Assembly: GCF_014647515.1 (NCBI RefSeq)
Contig: NZ_BMPI01000020.1
Coordinates: 1-64,000 of the forward strand
From: Dactylosporangium sucinum
Lineage (GTDB): Bacteria > Actinomycetota > Actinomycetes > Mycobacteriales > Micromonosporaceae
DNA: 64,000 nt
Direction: 5' to 3'
Positions 43,826 through 51,660 of the stretch are shown piece by piece. A model generated the notes under the pieces. The model saw only the letters and a program-made list of their open reading frames with translations. It had not been told where the DNA came from and made no database searches. Numbering within the stretch: position 1 is the first letter of the stretch; each line of letters opens with the position of its first letter. A program made the translations under genes and the position numbers.

Positions 43826-44688
43826 GCCACACGTACCTTCGGCTCGGACACGAGGCCCTGGGGACGGATACGGATGAGCATGATCGCCAGCACGAGCACG
43901 CCGGCGCGCGCCACGGTCTGCGGGATGTACTCACCCAGAAAGATCTCAAGGCCGCCCATGAACAGCGCACCCAACACCGCGCCCACCAGCCGGCCCGACC
44001 CGCCGATGATGACCGCGATAAAGGCCGGCCCGATATAGAAGGTGCCCATCTGCGGCAGGACGACGGCACTTGGGGCGACCAGGCACCCCGCGAGCGCTGC
44101 CAGAGCGGCACCCAGGCCGAACGCAAGCCGGTTGTACCGGCCGGCATGTACACCGCTGGTCAGCGCCGACTCACGGTTCTGCAGGATCGCCCGCACCACC
44201 AGGCCGAACGAACTGCGCGAGAAGAACGCGAGCGCGGCGCAGATCGCGACCACCGCCAGACCGATCACGACCAGCCGGAACACCGGATAGGTGTAGCCAA
44301 GGACATGCACCGTTCCATGGACCGGCGCGGCCACCGACCTCGGACCCACGCCGAACGTCAGCCGCAACAACTCCTGAATCACCAGTCCGAGACCAAGCGT
44401 GACCAAGATTGCGTCGAGCGGACGCTGCGTGAGCCGACTGATCAACGCCCACTCCAGCACCATCCCCACGACCAGGCCCACACCGCACGCCACGGGCAGA
44501 GCGCCCCAGTACGGCAAACCCAACTCGGTAAGCAACACCGCCGTGTAAGCGCCAATCGCAACAAGCTCACCATGCGCCATGTTGATCACGCCCAGCAGGC
44601 CATAGATCACGCCCAGCCCTAGCGCGACCACGGCGAGAACGCTGACCAGATAGGCGCTGTTCAAAACAATGGAAGAGACGATTTCCAT
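43822..44688 (-). CDS. ABC transporter permease, LivH/UrtB type
   Basis: 288 residues from the ATG at 44688 (an in-frame start 105 bp farther upstream gives an unusual basic extension). VALGLGVIYGLLGVINMAHGELVAIGAYTA is the LivH family signature, and AILQNRESALTSGVHAGRYN is the ATPase-coupling loop. It is separated by 176 bp from the binding-protein gene upstream, and coupled by 4 bp to the LivM-type gene. Confidence 0.92.
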   Translation of the reverse strand: MEIVSSIVLNSAYLVSVLAVVALGLGVIYGLLGVINMAHGELVAIGAYTAVLLTELGLPYWGALPVACGVGLVVGMVLEWALISRLTQRPLDAILVTLGLGLVIQELLRLTFGVGPRSVAAPVHGTVHVLGYTYPVFRLVVIGLAVVAICAALAFFSRSSFGLVVRAILQNRESALTSGVHAGRYNRLAFGLGAALAALAGCLVAPSAVVLPQMGTFYIGPAFIAVIIGGSGRLVGAVLGALFMGGLEIFLGEYIPQTVARAGVLVLAIMLIRIRPQGLVSEPKVRVA

Positions 44689-44864
44689 ATCGGGGGTGGA
44701 ACCTCTCTGCGGCGCCACCGCATCGTGGCCGCGCGCTCGTTGTGCCCGCGTTTGCTGCGTTGCCGACGCCGAGCCGTTGACCTGGACCGACATCGTGGTC
44801 GGGTGACCGAAGTGCCGGTCCAGAGCCGGACGGCTCGTCGTCGACGCGAAGCAGCTCGATGTGT

Positions 44865-46136
44865 CTAGCCGAGGTTGCAGCCGGTCACGCGGGGCGTGAC
44901 GTTCTGCTGGTCAGCGATGATTTTGATCTTGCCGGCCGGTTGGACCTCGGCGATGTAGTTGCTGGAGATGGTGTGCTGGGTGGCCGGGTCGATGGCGATG
45001 GAGCCACTGGGCGCCTCGAACTTGGCCTTGCCCAGCTGCGGCAGCCACTTCTCGGGCTCGGTCGCTCCGCCGGCGGCCTCGATAGCGCCCTTCAGCAGGT
45101 ATACCGCGTTGTATGCCGCCTCGGCGATCGCGTCGATCGGTCCGTCACCGTACGCCGCCTTGTAGGCGGCGAGGAAGTCCTGGTTCTGCTTGCGGTCGAT
45201 CGACATGAAGTACGCCTGTGACGTGATCGCGCCGACCCCGAGCCCGGGGTTCTCCTGGGCGTACAGGTCGTCGAAGTTGATCCCCGCCAGCCGCACTCCC
45301 TGCGGCTTGAACTGCTCCCACTGCTTGAGGAACGTCGTGAAATCGCCGCCGGCGAGCGTGGTCCAACAGATCTCGGGTTTGAGCGTCTCGAGCTTCTTGA
45401 ACACCGGACCGAAGTCGTTGGTGCCGAACGGGTAGAAGTCCTTGGACAAGACCCTGCCACCCTCGGCGGCCACGAGCTTCTCCAACACCTCGGTCGTGCC
45501 CCGGGGCCAGATGTAGTCCGAGCCGATGACCGAGTAGCTCTTGCCCACGTTCTTGGTCAGCCACGGCACGAGCGGCTCGATCTGCTGGTTCGGGACCTGA
45601 CCGGTGCAGATGAGGTACGGGTCGCACGCCTTGGCACCCGACGCCGCGCCCTCGTAGTAGGTCGTGTAGAGCAGCGGCACCTTGTGCTTCGGCAGCACGG
45701 TCAACGCCGCCTCCCGCTCCACACTGGTGATCAGACCCACCACCGCGACGACCTTGTCCTGCAACGCCAGCTTGTTCGCCTTCGCGATCGTGGTATTCGG
45801 GTTCGTCGCGTCGTCCTCCTTGACGAACGTGACCTTACGCCCGGCGATACCACCAGCCGCGTTGATCTGGTTGACCGCAAGCTCGAAACAATGGAACTGC
45901 GTCTCACCGAAAATCGTCGCGAGCCCCGTAAACGCCGTGATGAACCCGAGCTTGATCTCGCCCTTCTCCCCCGCGGAGGCGCCCGCTGGACCGTCGTCCT
46001 TGCCGCACCCCGCAAGGCCGCCGCCAAGCAACGCGGCCGCCCCGAACCCAAGACCGGCCTGCAGCATCCGCCGCCGACCCACCCGATACTCCGAACCGCT
46101 GCCTAGCTGCGGCGAATCCACCGTGCCATCACTCAT
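44865..46136 (-). CDS. ABC transporter substrate-binding lipoprotein, amide/urea (AmiC/UrtA) type
   Basis: 423 residues. The N-terminus has RRRMLQAGLGFGAAALL followed by lipobox LAGC, so it is an exported lipoprotein, possibly through Tat. The mature fold is a type I periplasmic-binding domain of the HAAT family: KLGFITAFTGLATIFGETQF, VGLITSVEREAAL, LLYTTYYEG, and VIGSDYIWPRG, resembling urea and short-chain amide receptors. It is the first gene of the operon, 200 bp downstream of the operator at 46339-46356. Confidence 0.9.
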   Translation of the reverse strand: MSDGTVDSPQLGSGSEYRVGRRRMLQAGLGFGAAALLGGGLAGCGKDDGPAGASAGEKGEIKLGFITAFTGLATIFGETQFHCFELAVNQINAAGGIAGRKVTFVKEDDATNPNTTIAKANKLALQDKVVAVVGLITSVEREAALTVLPKHKVPLLYTTYYEGAASGAKACDPYLICTGQVPNQQIEPLVPWLTKNVGKSYSVIGSDYIWPRGTTEVLEKLVAAEGGRVLSKDFYPFGTNDFGPVFKKLETLKPEICWTTLAGGDFTTFLKQWEQFKPQGVRLAGINFDDLYAQENPGLGVGAITSQAYFMSIDRKQNQDFLAAYKAAYGDGPIDAIAEAAYNAVYLLKGAIEAAGGATEPEKWLPQLGKAKFEAPSGSIAIDPATQHTISSNYIAEVQPAGKIKIIADQQNVTPRVTGCNLG

Positions 46137-46338
46137 TCGAACCACTCCACTCTGCTCATCTGAACGCTCTCGGCGAACGCGATAGCAAAAGCGCCTCGTC
46201 AACGACCGAGAACAAGGGTCGGGTTCCGTATCACCCACTTTTGATGCCATGTTTTGACCATCAACAAGGACTGGGCAGCCTGTAGCGCTGTCGCGCCACG
46301 AGCTGGGTCAGGTCCAGGTCTGCCGCGGATGATCAGCT

Positions 46339-46394
46339 TGCCGGAACGTTCCGGCATAGCCCAGATCGTGCGCCACCCGAGGCGGCGATGTCAA
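46339..46394 (-). promoter_or_regulatory. Leftward promoter with LacI-type operator, copy 3 (operon promoter)
   Basis: TGCCGGAACGTTCCGGCA (46339-46356) is an 18-bp perfect palindrome. On the minus strand TTGACA (46389-46394), 18 bases, CACGAT (46365-46370), then the palindrome 8 bases on. This is the evident promoter of the transporter-nitrile operon. The operator position over the transcription start implies repression by a LacI protein, presumably the divergent gene at 46539. Confidence 0.8.
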
Positions 46395-46526
46395 GGGGCC
46401 TTCGATGCCCAAGTCGCGGTCCGCAGATGCCGCGAAAGGCCGGGGAGCGCGAGACGCGACCAGGGCGCAAGCCATCGAGTGGGCCGAATCGGCCCTGCCC
46501 ACGTGAACGCCGCCGAGCGCCGTTGA

Positions 46527-46541
46527 TAGCCTCCGGACATG
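46527..46541 (+). promoter_or_regulatory. Leaderless -10 of the second LacI gene
   Basis: TAGCCT at 46527-46532, six bases, ATG at 46539; no ribosome site. GTTGATA precedes it as in the paralogue. Confidence 0.55.
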
Positions 46542-47519
46542 AGCCAGCGATCGGTCACCATTGTCGACCTTGCCGACAGTCTCGGCCTGTCAAAGACGAC
46601 GGTCGCCGATGCTCTCAACGGCTCTGGGAGGGTCTCCGAGGCGACGCGGAGCAGGGTCCTCGAGGCCGCCCGCCAGCGGGGGTACATGGCGAATCGGGCG
46701 GCGCAACAGTTGCGGACGCGATCGGTGGGTGCGATCGGCCTGTACGTTCCGCCGCAAGTTCGCAACATGGCGTTCTACATGCCGTTCGCGTTCGGCGCGG
46801 CCGACGAGGCCTCACACCACGCGTGGGATCTCACGCTGATAACCCGCTGGCCGCAGAACGGCAAGTCCGCGCATCAGGTCGATGGTGTGATCGTCATCGA
46901 CGCCTTGCCCGGCGACCCCGTCGTGAGGCGCCTCATCGACCTCCCGATTCCGATCGTAACGGCGGGCCGGAACGCCGACATCCCGCCGGATCGGCTCGCT
47001 GGCGTCATCGAGATCGAACACGAACGCAACTGCGGCATCATCCTCAACCGGCTCAAGGCCCTGGGGGCGAGTCACCCGGCCTTCGTGAGTCCGGTGGCCG
47101 GCGACGACCTGTCATGGTCGCGGCAGCTCCAGCGCGGCTACAAGTCCTGGTGTCGCCGGAACCGCAGTCGCCCCTGCCTGGTGACGACGCCGACGTTCCC
47201 GAGTACCGACGACGTAGCGGCAGCCGTGGCCCAGGTCCTCAGCGATCCCGACATCAACGCCGTCCTGTTCGCCTGGCAGGACATCGCCACCCGAGCCGCC
47301 ATCCAGTTCGAGCATGTGCGGGCCGAGACCGGCCGTTCGGTTGCGCTGGCCTCGGTGGTGAGTTCGACGGATCACTTCAACGGCACGTACCTGACGGCCC
47401 TGGACCTGCGTCCTTATCCCTTCGGTCAGGCGGCGGCGAAGTTGCTCCACGAGGCGATCGCCGAGCCATCGGACCAGACCGTTTACCGAATCCACGAGCC
47501 GGAGCTGGTCGAACAGTAG
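46539..47519 (+). CDS. LacI-family transcriptional regulator, paralogue 2 (probable repressor of the operon)
   Basis: 326 residues. Helix-turn-helix VTIVDLADSLGLSKTTVADA, hinge NRAAQQLRT, then a ligand-binding domain with GVIVIDALPGDP, RQLQRGYKSW and LFAWQDIATRAA. It is about 70% identical by eye to the LacI protein at 34530, with near-identical DNA-binding helices, so both should read the same operator. It is divergent from the aldoxime-nitrile operon with the palindrome between them. The inducer is probably an aldoxime, nitrile, amide or derived acid (inference). Confidence 0.92.
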   Translation: MSQRSVTIVDLADSLGLSKTTVADALNGSGRVSEATRSRVLEAARQRGYMANRAAQQLRTRSVGAIGLYVPPQVRNMAFYMPFAFGAADEASHHAWDLTLITRWPQNGKSAHQVDGVIVIDALPGDPVVRRLIDLPIPIVTAGRNADIPPDRLAGVIEIEHERNCGIILNRLKALGASHPAFVSPVAGDDLSWSRQLQRGYKSWCRRNRSRPCLVTTPTFPSTDDVAAAVAQVLSDPDINAVLFAWQDIATRAAIQFEHVRAETGRSVALASVVSSTDHFNGTYLTALDLRPYPFGQAAAKLLHEAIAEPSDQTVYRIHEPELVEQ

Positions 47520-47610
47520 CGTTCGGGCAGTGTTGGAAACGGTTGAAAGGGTGTGAAGCTGGCCGACCCGCGCACGTGCTCAGGCGGCTCCGAGGAGCCG
47601 GTGCGGTCGG

Positions 47611-48504
47611 TCACTGGCGCACCGGCCCGGAGCCGCCGTAGCGGCTGGTGACGAACTCGCTGAGACGCCGGACGATGTCCTCCAGCGTTCCGGCCGCATG
47701 ATGGCCCGGGTCCCACGCGGCGAACAGCCGGATCTGCAACGGCCCGTGCGCGCTGTCCACCCGCAGGGGTACCAGGTCGAACCGCGGGTCGTCCGAGACC
47801 ACCGCCACTCCACGGCCTGCTGCCGCCAGTGCCTGCGCCACCTGTGGGTTGCTGCACTCCAGCAGCGGGCCGCACGCGAGCTGTTCCGCCGTGAACGCCT
47901 CGTCCAGAATCTGCCTGGCCCGAAACGACCGGTCCAGCACGACCAGCGGCTCGACCGCGAGGTCCCCCAGCCGCACCCGCGCCCGTCCCGCCCACCGGTG
48001 TTCCGCGGGAACGTACGCGTACAGCGGCAACACAGCCACCGGCCGACTCATCAGCGGGCGCTGCGGTGCGTGCGTAACGATCGCCAGGTCTGTGCCCCGG
48101 CGCAAGGCGGCCGCCGCGGCTGGGCCGTCCGCCTCGACAACCGTGGGAATCGGATCGCGGGGACCGAACGTGGCCAGGAACGGGGCGATGACATCCGTGA
48201 GGGTCGTCGGCGGAGCCGCGATACCCAGCCGACCCATGCCGCCCGCGGCCAGATCGGCCGCCGCCCGGCGAGCCGACTCCGCCTGCCCAAGCACCTCCCG
48301 GGCCAGCGACAGGAACTCGCGCCCGGCCGCGGTGAGCTCAAGAGCACGACCCGGGCGGTGAAAGAGCCGCACCCCCAGTTCCCGCTCGAACTGCCGCAGC
48401 TGTCGCGACAGCGCCGGCTGCGTCACCCGCACCACGTCCGCCGCCGCGCTGAGCGACCCGCTCTCCGCCACCGCCACGAAGTACCGCAGCGTCCTCAACT
48501 CCAT
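47611..48504 (-). CDS. LysR-family regulator of the GABA locus
   Basis: 297 residues from the ATG at 48504. The helix-turn-helix reads SGSLSAAADVVRVTQPALSR and the effector domain begins near residue 90. A TTG two codons earlier is an alternative start; CATGAT six bases before the ATG could be a leaderless -10. It is divergent from gabT, 73 bp away, and so is the likely activator of the gabT-dehydrogenase operon. The third codon block MELRTLRYFVAVAE is typical of the family. Confidence 0.9.
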   Translation of the reverse strand: MELRTLRYFVAVAESGSLSAAADVVRVTQPALSRQLRQFERELGVRLFHRPGRALELTAAGREFLSLAREVLGQAESARRAAADLAAGGMGRLGIAAPPTTLTDVIAPFLATFGPRDPIPTVVEADGPAAAAALRRGTDLAIVTHAPQRPLMSRPVAVLPLYAYVPAEHRWAGRARVRLGDLAVEPLVVLDRSFRARQILDEAFTAEQLACGPLLECSNPQVAQALAAAGRGVAVVSDDPRFDLVPLRVDSAHGPLQIRLFAAWDPGHHAAGTLEDIVRRLSEFVTSRYGGSGPVRQ

Positions 48505-48577
48505 CCGCAAATCATGCCTGGCAGTAATAGGAACGCAAAGAAACCGGCATTAGACAGCAACAATTCCCGGACCCACC

Positions 48578-49954
48578 ATGAACGCCGTGACCACCACCGA
48601 CAGCATTGCGGCAAGCACCACAGACCTGCCCCAGCGGCGCCACCTCGCCACCACCATCCCCGGCCCCCGCTCTCAGCAGCTCATGGCCGCCAAGCAGACC
48701 GCTGTCGCCCTCGGTGTCGGCACCACGATGCCGGTCTTCGCCGCCCGTGCCGCCGGCGGAGTCGTCGAGGACGTCGACGGCAACGTCCTGATCGACCTCG
48801 GCTCCGGCATCGCCGTCACTACCGTCGGCTCCAGCGCCCCCCGCGTCGTCGACGCCGTCCGCGACCAGGTCGGCCGCTTCACCCACACGTGCTTCATGGT
48901 CACCCCCTATGAGTCGTACGTGCAGGTAGCGACCCGCCTCAACGCACTGGCGCCCGGCACGCACGAGAAGCGGACCGCGCTGTTCAACTCCGGCGCCGAG
49001 GCCGTCGAGAACGCAATCAAGATCGCTCGCGTACACACGGGGCGCCAGGCCGTCGTCGCGTTCGACCACGCCTACCACGGACGCACGAACCTCACCATGG
49101 CGCTGACCGCGAAGTCGATGCCGTACAAGCACGGATTCGGGCCGTTCGCCCCGGAGGTGTACCGCGCCCCGCTGTCCTACCCCTACCGCGACGGCGACAT
49201 CGACGGTACCGCCGCCGCCCGCCGCGCGACGTCCCTCATCGAAAAGCAGGTCGGCGCCGACAACGTCGCCGCCGTCATTATCGAGCCCATCCAGGGCGAG
49301 GGCGGCTTCATCGTCCCGGCCGCCGGATTCCTGGCCGCGCTCGCCGCCTGGTGCCGCGACAACGGCGTCATCTTCATCGCCGACGAGGTCCAGACCGGGT
49401 TCGCCCGCACCGGTGCCATGTTCGCCTGCGAGCACGAGAACGTCGTCCCAGACCTGCTCGTCAGCGCCAAGGGGATCGCCGGTGGGCTGCCGCTGTCCGC
49501 CGTCACCGGCCGTGCCGACGTCATGGACGCCCCGCACGTCGGCGGCCTCGGCGGCACCTACGGCGGCAACCCTCTCGCCTGCGCCGCTGCCCTGGCCGTC
49601 ATGGACACCATCGAAGCCGACGGCCTGATCGGGCGCGCCCGGCAGATCGAGACGCTCATGACCGGCCGGTTGCGCGACCTGCAGACGCGCCAGTCGCGGC
49701 TCGGCGACGTGCGCGGTCGCGGCGCCATGATCGCCGTCGAGATCGTCCACCCCGGCGGTACCGACCCGGACCCGGACACCACCAAGGCGGTCGCCGCGTT
49801 CGCGCATGCGCACGGCGTCATCGTCCTGACCTGTGGCACGCACGGCAACGTGCTGCGCTTCCTGCCGCCCCTGACCATCAGCGACGACCTGCTCCACGAG
49901 GCCCTCGACATCATCGAGGCCGCGTTCGACGCTACAGCCGGGGGCCACGCATGA
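48578..49954 (+). CDS. gabT: 4-aminobutyrate aminotransferase
   Basis: 458 residues of class III aminotransferase. FNSGAEAVENAIKIARVHTG binds the cofactor phosphate, FIADEVQTGFARTG holds the pyridine Asp, and LLVSAKGIAGGLPL holds the Schiff-base Lys; GGTYGGNPLACAAAL is GabT-specific in style. It transfers the amino group of GABA to 2-oxoglutarate, giving succinate semialdehyde and glutamate. The stop overlaps the next gene start (ATGA). A decayed partial copy is at 32795-33022. Confidence 0.92.
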   Translation: MNAVTTTDSIAASTTDLPQRRHLATTIPGPRSQQLMAAKQTAVALGVGTTMPVFAARAAGGVVEDVDGNVLIDLGSGIAVTTVGSSAPRVVDAVRDQVGRFTHTCFMVTPYESYVQVATRLNALAPGTHEKRTALFNSGAEAVENAIKIARVHTGRQAVVAFDHAYHGRTNLTMALTAKSMPYKHGFGPFAPEVYRAPLSYPYRDGDIDGTAAARRATSLIEKQVGADNVAAVIIEPIQGEGGFIVPAAGFLAALAAWCRDNGVIFIADEVQTGFARTGAMFACEHENVVPDLLVSAKGIAGGLPLSAVTGRADVMDAPHVGGLGGTYGGNPLACAAALAVMDTIEADGLIGRARQIETLMTGRLRDLQTRQSRLGDVRGRGAMIAVEIVHPGGTDPDPDTTKAVAAFAHAHGVIVLTCGTHGNVLRFLPPLTISDDLLHEALDIIEAAFDATAGGHA

Positions 49955-51219
49955 GCACCGTGATCCCCGTACCCACCGCCGCGACACCACTGCAGGGCGC
50001 ACGGGAACAGCTGGCCGAGGCATGCGCCGTTCTCGGCTACGACCAGGGCATGTACCAGATGCTGGCCAACCCGCGCAGGGAGGTCACCGTCAGCATTCCC
50101 CTGCGCCGCGACAACGGCACCGTGGAGCTGCTCACCGGCCACCGCGTCCAGCACAACTTCTCCCGCGGCCCGGCCAAGGGCGGCGTACGCTTCTCCCCCG
50201 CTGTCGACCTCGACGAGGTACGCGCGCTGGCGATGTGGATGACCTGGAAGTGCGCCCTGCTGGACGTTCCGTACGGCGGTGCCAAAGGCGGCGTACAAAT
50301 CGACCCGCGCCAGTACTCCACCGCCGAGCTCGAGCGCGTCACCCGCCGCTACACCAGCGAGATCAGCCCCGTCATCGGGCCGGAGCGGGACATCCCCGCA
50401 CCAGACATCGGCACCGACGAGCAGACCATGGCCTGGATGATGGACACGTTCAGCGTCGCCCGCGGGCACACCGTCACCGGTGTCGTCACCGGCAAGCCGA
50501 TCAGCGTCGGCGGATCGCTGGGCCGCGCATCCGCCACCTCCCGCGGCGTCGTCCATGTTGCCCTCGATGCGCTCGCACACGCCGGCATCCCGGCCACTCG
50601 AGCCCGCGCCGCTGTGCAGGGCTACGGCAAGGTCGGCCGGGACGTAGCCACGTTCCTGGACGACGCCGGCGTGTGCGTGATCGCCGTCAGCGACCAGTAC
50701 GGCGCCATCTACGCCAGCAACGGCTTGGACCTCAAGGCGCTGCGCCAGCACGTCGACGCCACCGGGCAGGTCCCCGGCTTCCCCGGCGGCGAGGCCCTCG
50801 ACGGCGACAGCCTGCTTGAGCTCGATGTCGATCTGCTCGTGCCGGCCGCCGTGGAGAGCGTCATCCGCGCCGACAACGCCCCCCGGGTTCGCGCCCGAGT
50901 CATCGTCGAAGGCGCCAACGGTCCCACCACGCCGGCCGCCGACCGCATCCTGGCCGACAACCGCGTCCTCGTCGTGCCCGACATCCTCGCCAACGCCGGC
51001 GGCGTCATCGTGTCCTACTTCGAATGGGTTCAGGCCAACCAGGCGTACTGGTGGAGCGCGGATGACGTCGAGAGCCGCCTCGCGGACCGGATGCGCAACA
51101 CATGGCGACGCGTCCTCGACCACGCGACCGCGAACCACCTGACCTTGCGCACCGCCGCCACCTGCCTCGCCGTCCAGAGCGTCGCCGAGGCCCACAAGAT
51201 CCGAGGACTGTACCCGTGA
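49951..51219 (+). CDS. Glutamate/leucine-type amino-acid dehydrogenase
   Basis: 422 residues of the Glu/Leu/Phe/Val dehydrogenase family. The substrate domain has VQHNFSRGPAKGGVRFSP and LLDVPYGGAKGGVQIDP with the catalytic lysine. PAPDIGTDEQTMAWM follows, and the NAD domain has AVQGYGKVGRDVATFL. A glutamate dehydrogenase role fits: it would return glutamate made by GabT to 2-oxoglutarate and ammonia. It is coupled to gabT by 4 bp and to the gabD remnant by a GTGA overlap. Confidence 0.9.
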   Translation: MSTVIPVPTAATPLQGAREQLAEACAVLGYDQGMYQMLANPRREVTVSIPLRRDNGTVELLTGHRVQHNFSRGPAKGGVRFSPAVDLDEVRALAMWMTWKCALLDVPYGGAKGGVQIDPRQYSTAELERVTRRYTSEISPVIGPERDIPAPDIGTDEQTMAWMMDTFSVARGHTVTGVVTGKPISVGGSLGRASATSRGVVHVALDALAHAGIPATRARAAVQGYGKVGRDVATFLDDAGVCVIAVSDQYGAIYASNGLDLKALRQHVDATGQVPGFPGGEALDGDSLLELDVDLLVPAAVESVIRADNAPRVRARVIVEGANGPTTPAADRILADNRVLVVPDILANAGGVIVSYFEWVQANQAYWWSADDVESRLADRMRNTWRRVLDHATANHLTLRTAATCLAVQSVAEAHKIRGLYP

Positions 51220-51560
51220 TCACCACAGCCGTCCGCGCCCTCGCCCCCGAGCTCGGCCTGTTCATCGGCGGTACCTGGACCGGCGCCGCCGCCACCTTCC
51301 TCGTCCTCGGCCCGGCCACCGGCAAGCCGCTCGCCTCCGTCGCCGACGGCAACGCCGCCGACGCCACCGCCAGCGCGGGACTGGCATGGGCAGCCACCCC
51401 GCCGCGGCAGCGCTCGCTGCCGTGGTTCGGCAGGAGATGTTCGGACCGGTCGCACCCGTGGTCACCCAGAGCGGCCTCGGACGCGAGGGCGCCCGCGCCG
51501 GCATCGAGGCATTCACCGAGACGCCTCAGCGTCGCCTGGCCTCGGGCCTGAGCCGCCGCG
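51216..51560 (+). pseudogene. gabD-type aldehyde dehydrogenase with large internal deletion
   Basis: It begins with GTG overlapping the dehydrogenase stop. The first ~65 residues are a normal succinate-semialdehyde dehydrogenase N-terminus (GLFIGGTWTG, LGPATGKPLASVADGNAADA, WAATPPRQRS). A jump then brings RQEMFGPVAPVV and, shortly after, GLGREGARAGIEAFTETP, the extreme C-terminal signature. About 350 residues, including catalytic Cys and Glu, are missing. The GABA pathway in this operon therefore lacks its second step. Confidence 0.8.
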
Positions 51561-51660
51561 ACACTCGAGAGCACCAGCCACAGGGAACCAGCAGCGCGGA
51601 AGTCAACGCAGCGCCCACGCCCGGGCGCGCACGACAGTACCCAGGAGAGGGAACGGATCG

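Noticed and set aside
42783..44153. N-terminal extension of the LivG/UrtD ATPase frame
   Set aside because: It lies out of frame over both permease genes and has no ABC features; the ATPase begins at 42782.
49558..51195. Minus-strand frame of 545 codons over gabT and the dehydrogenase
   Set aside because: Shadow of two clear plus-strand genes; the same holds for 48512-50023, 53304-54761, 56010-57236, 57249-58352 and 58518-60131.
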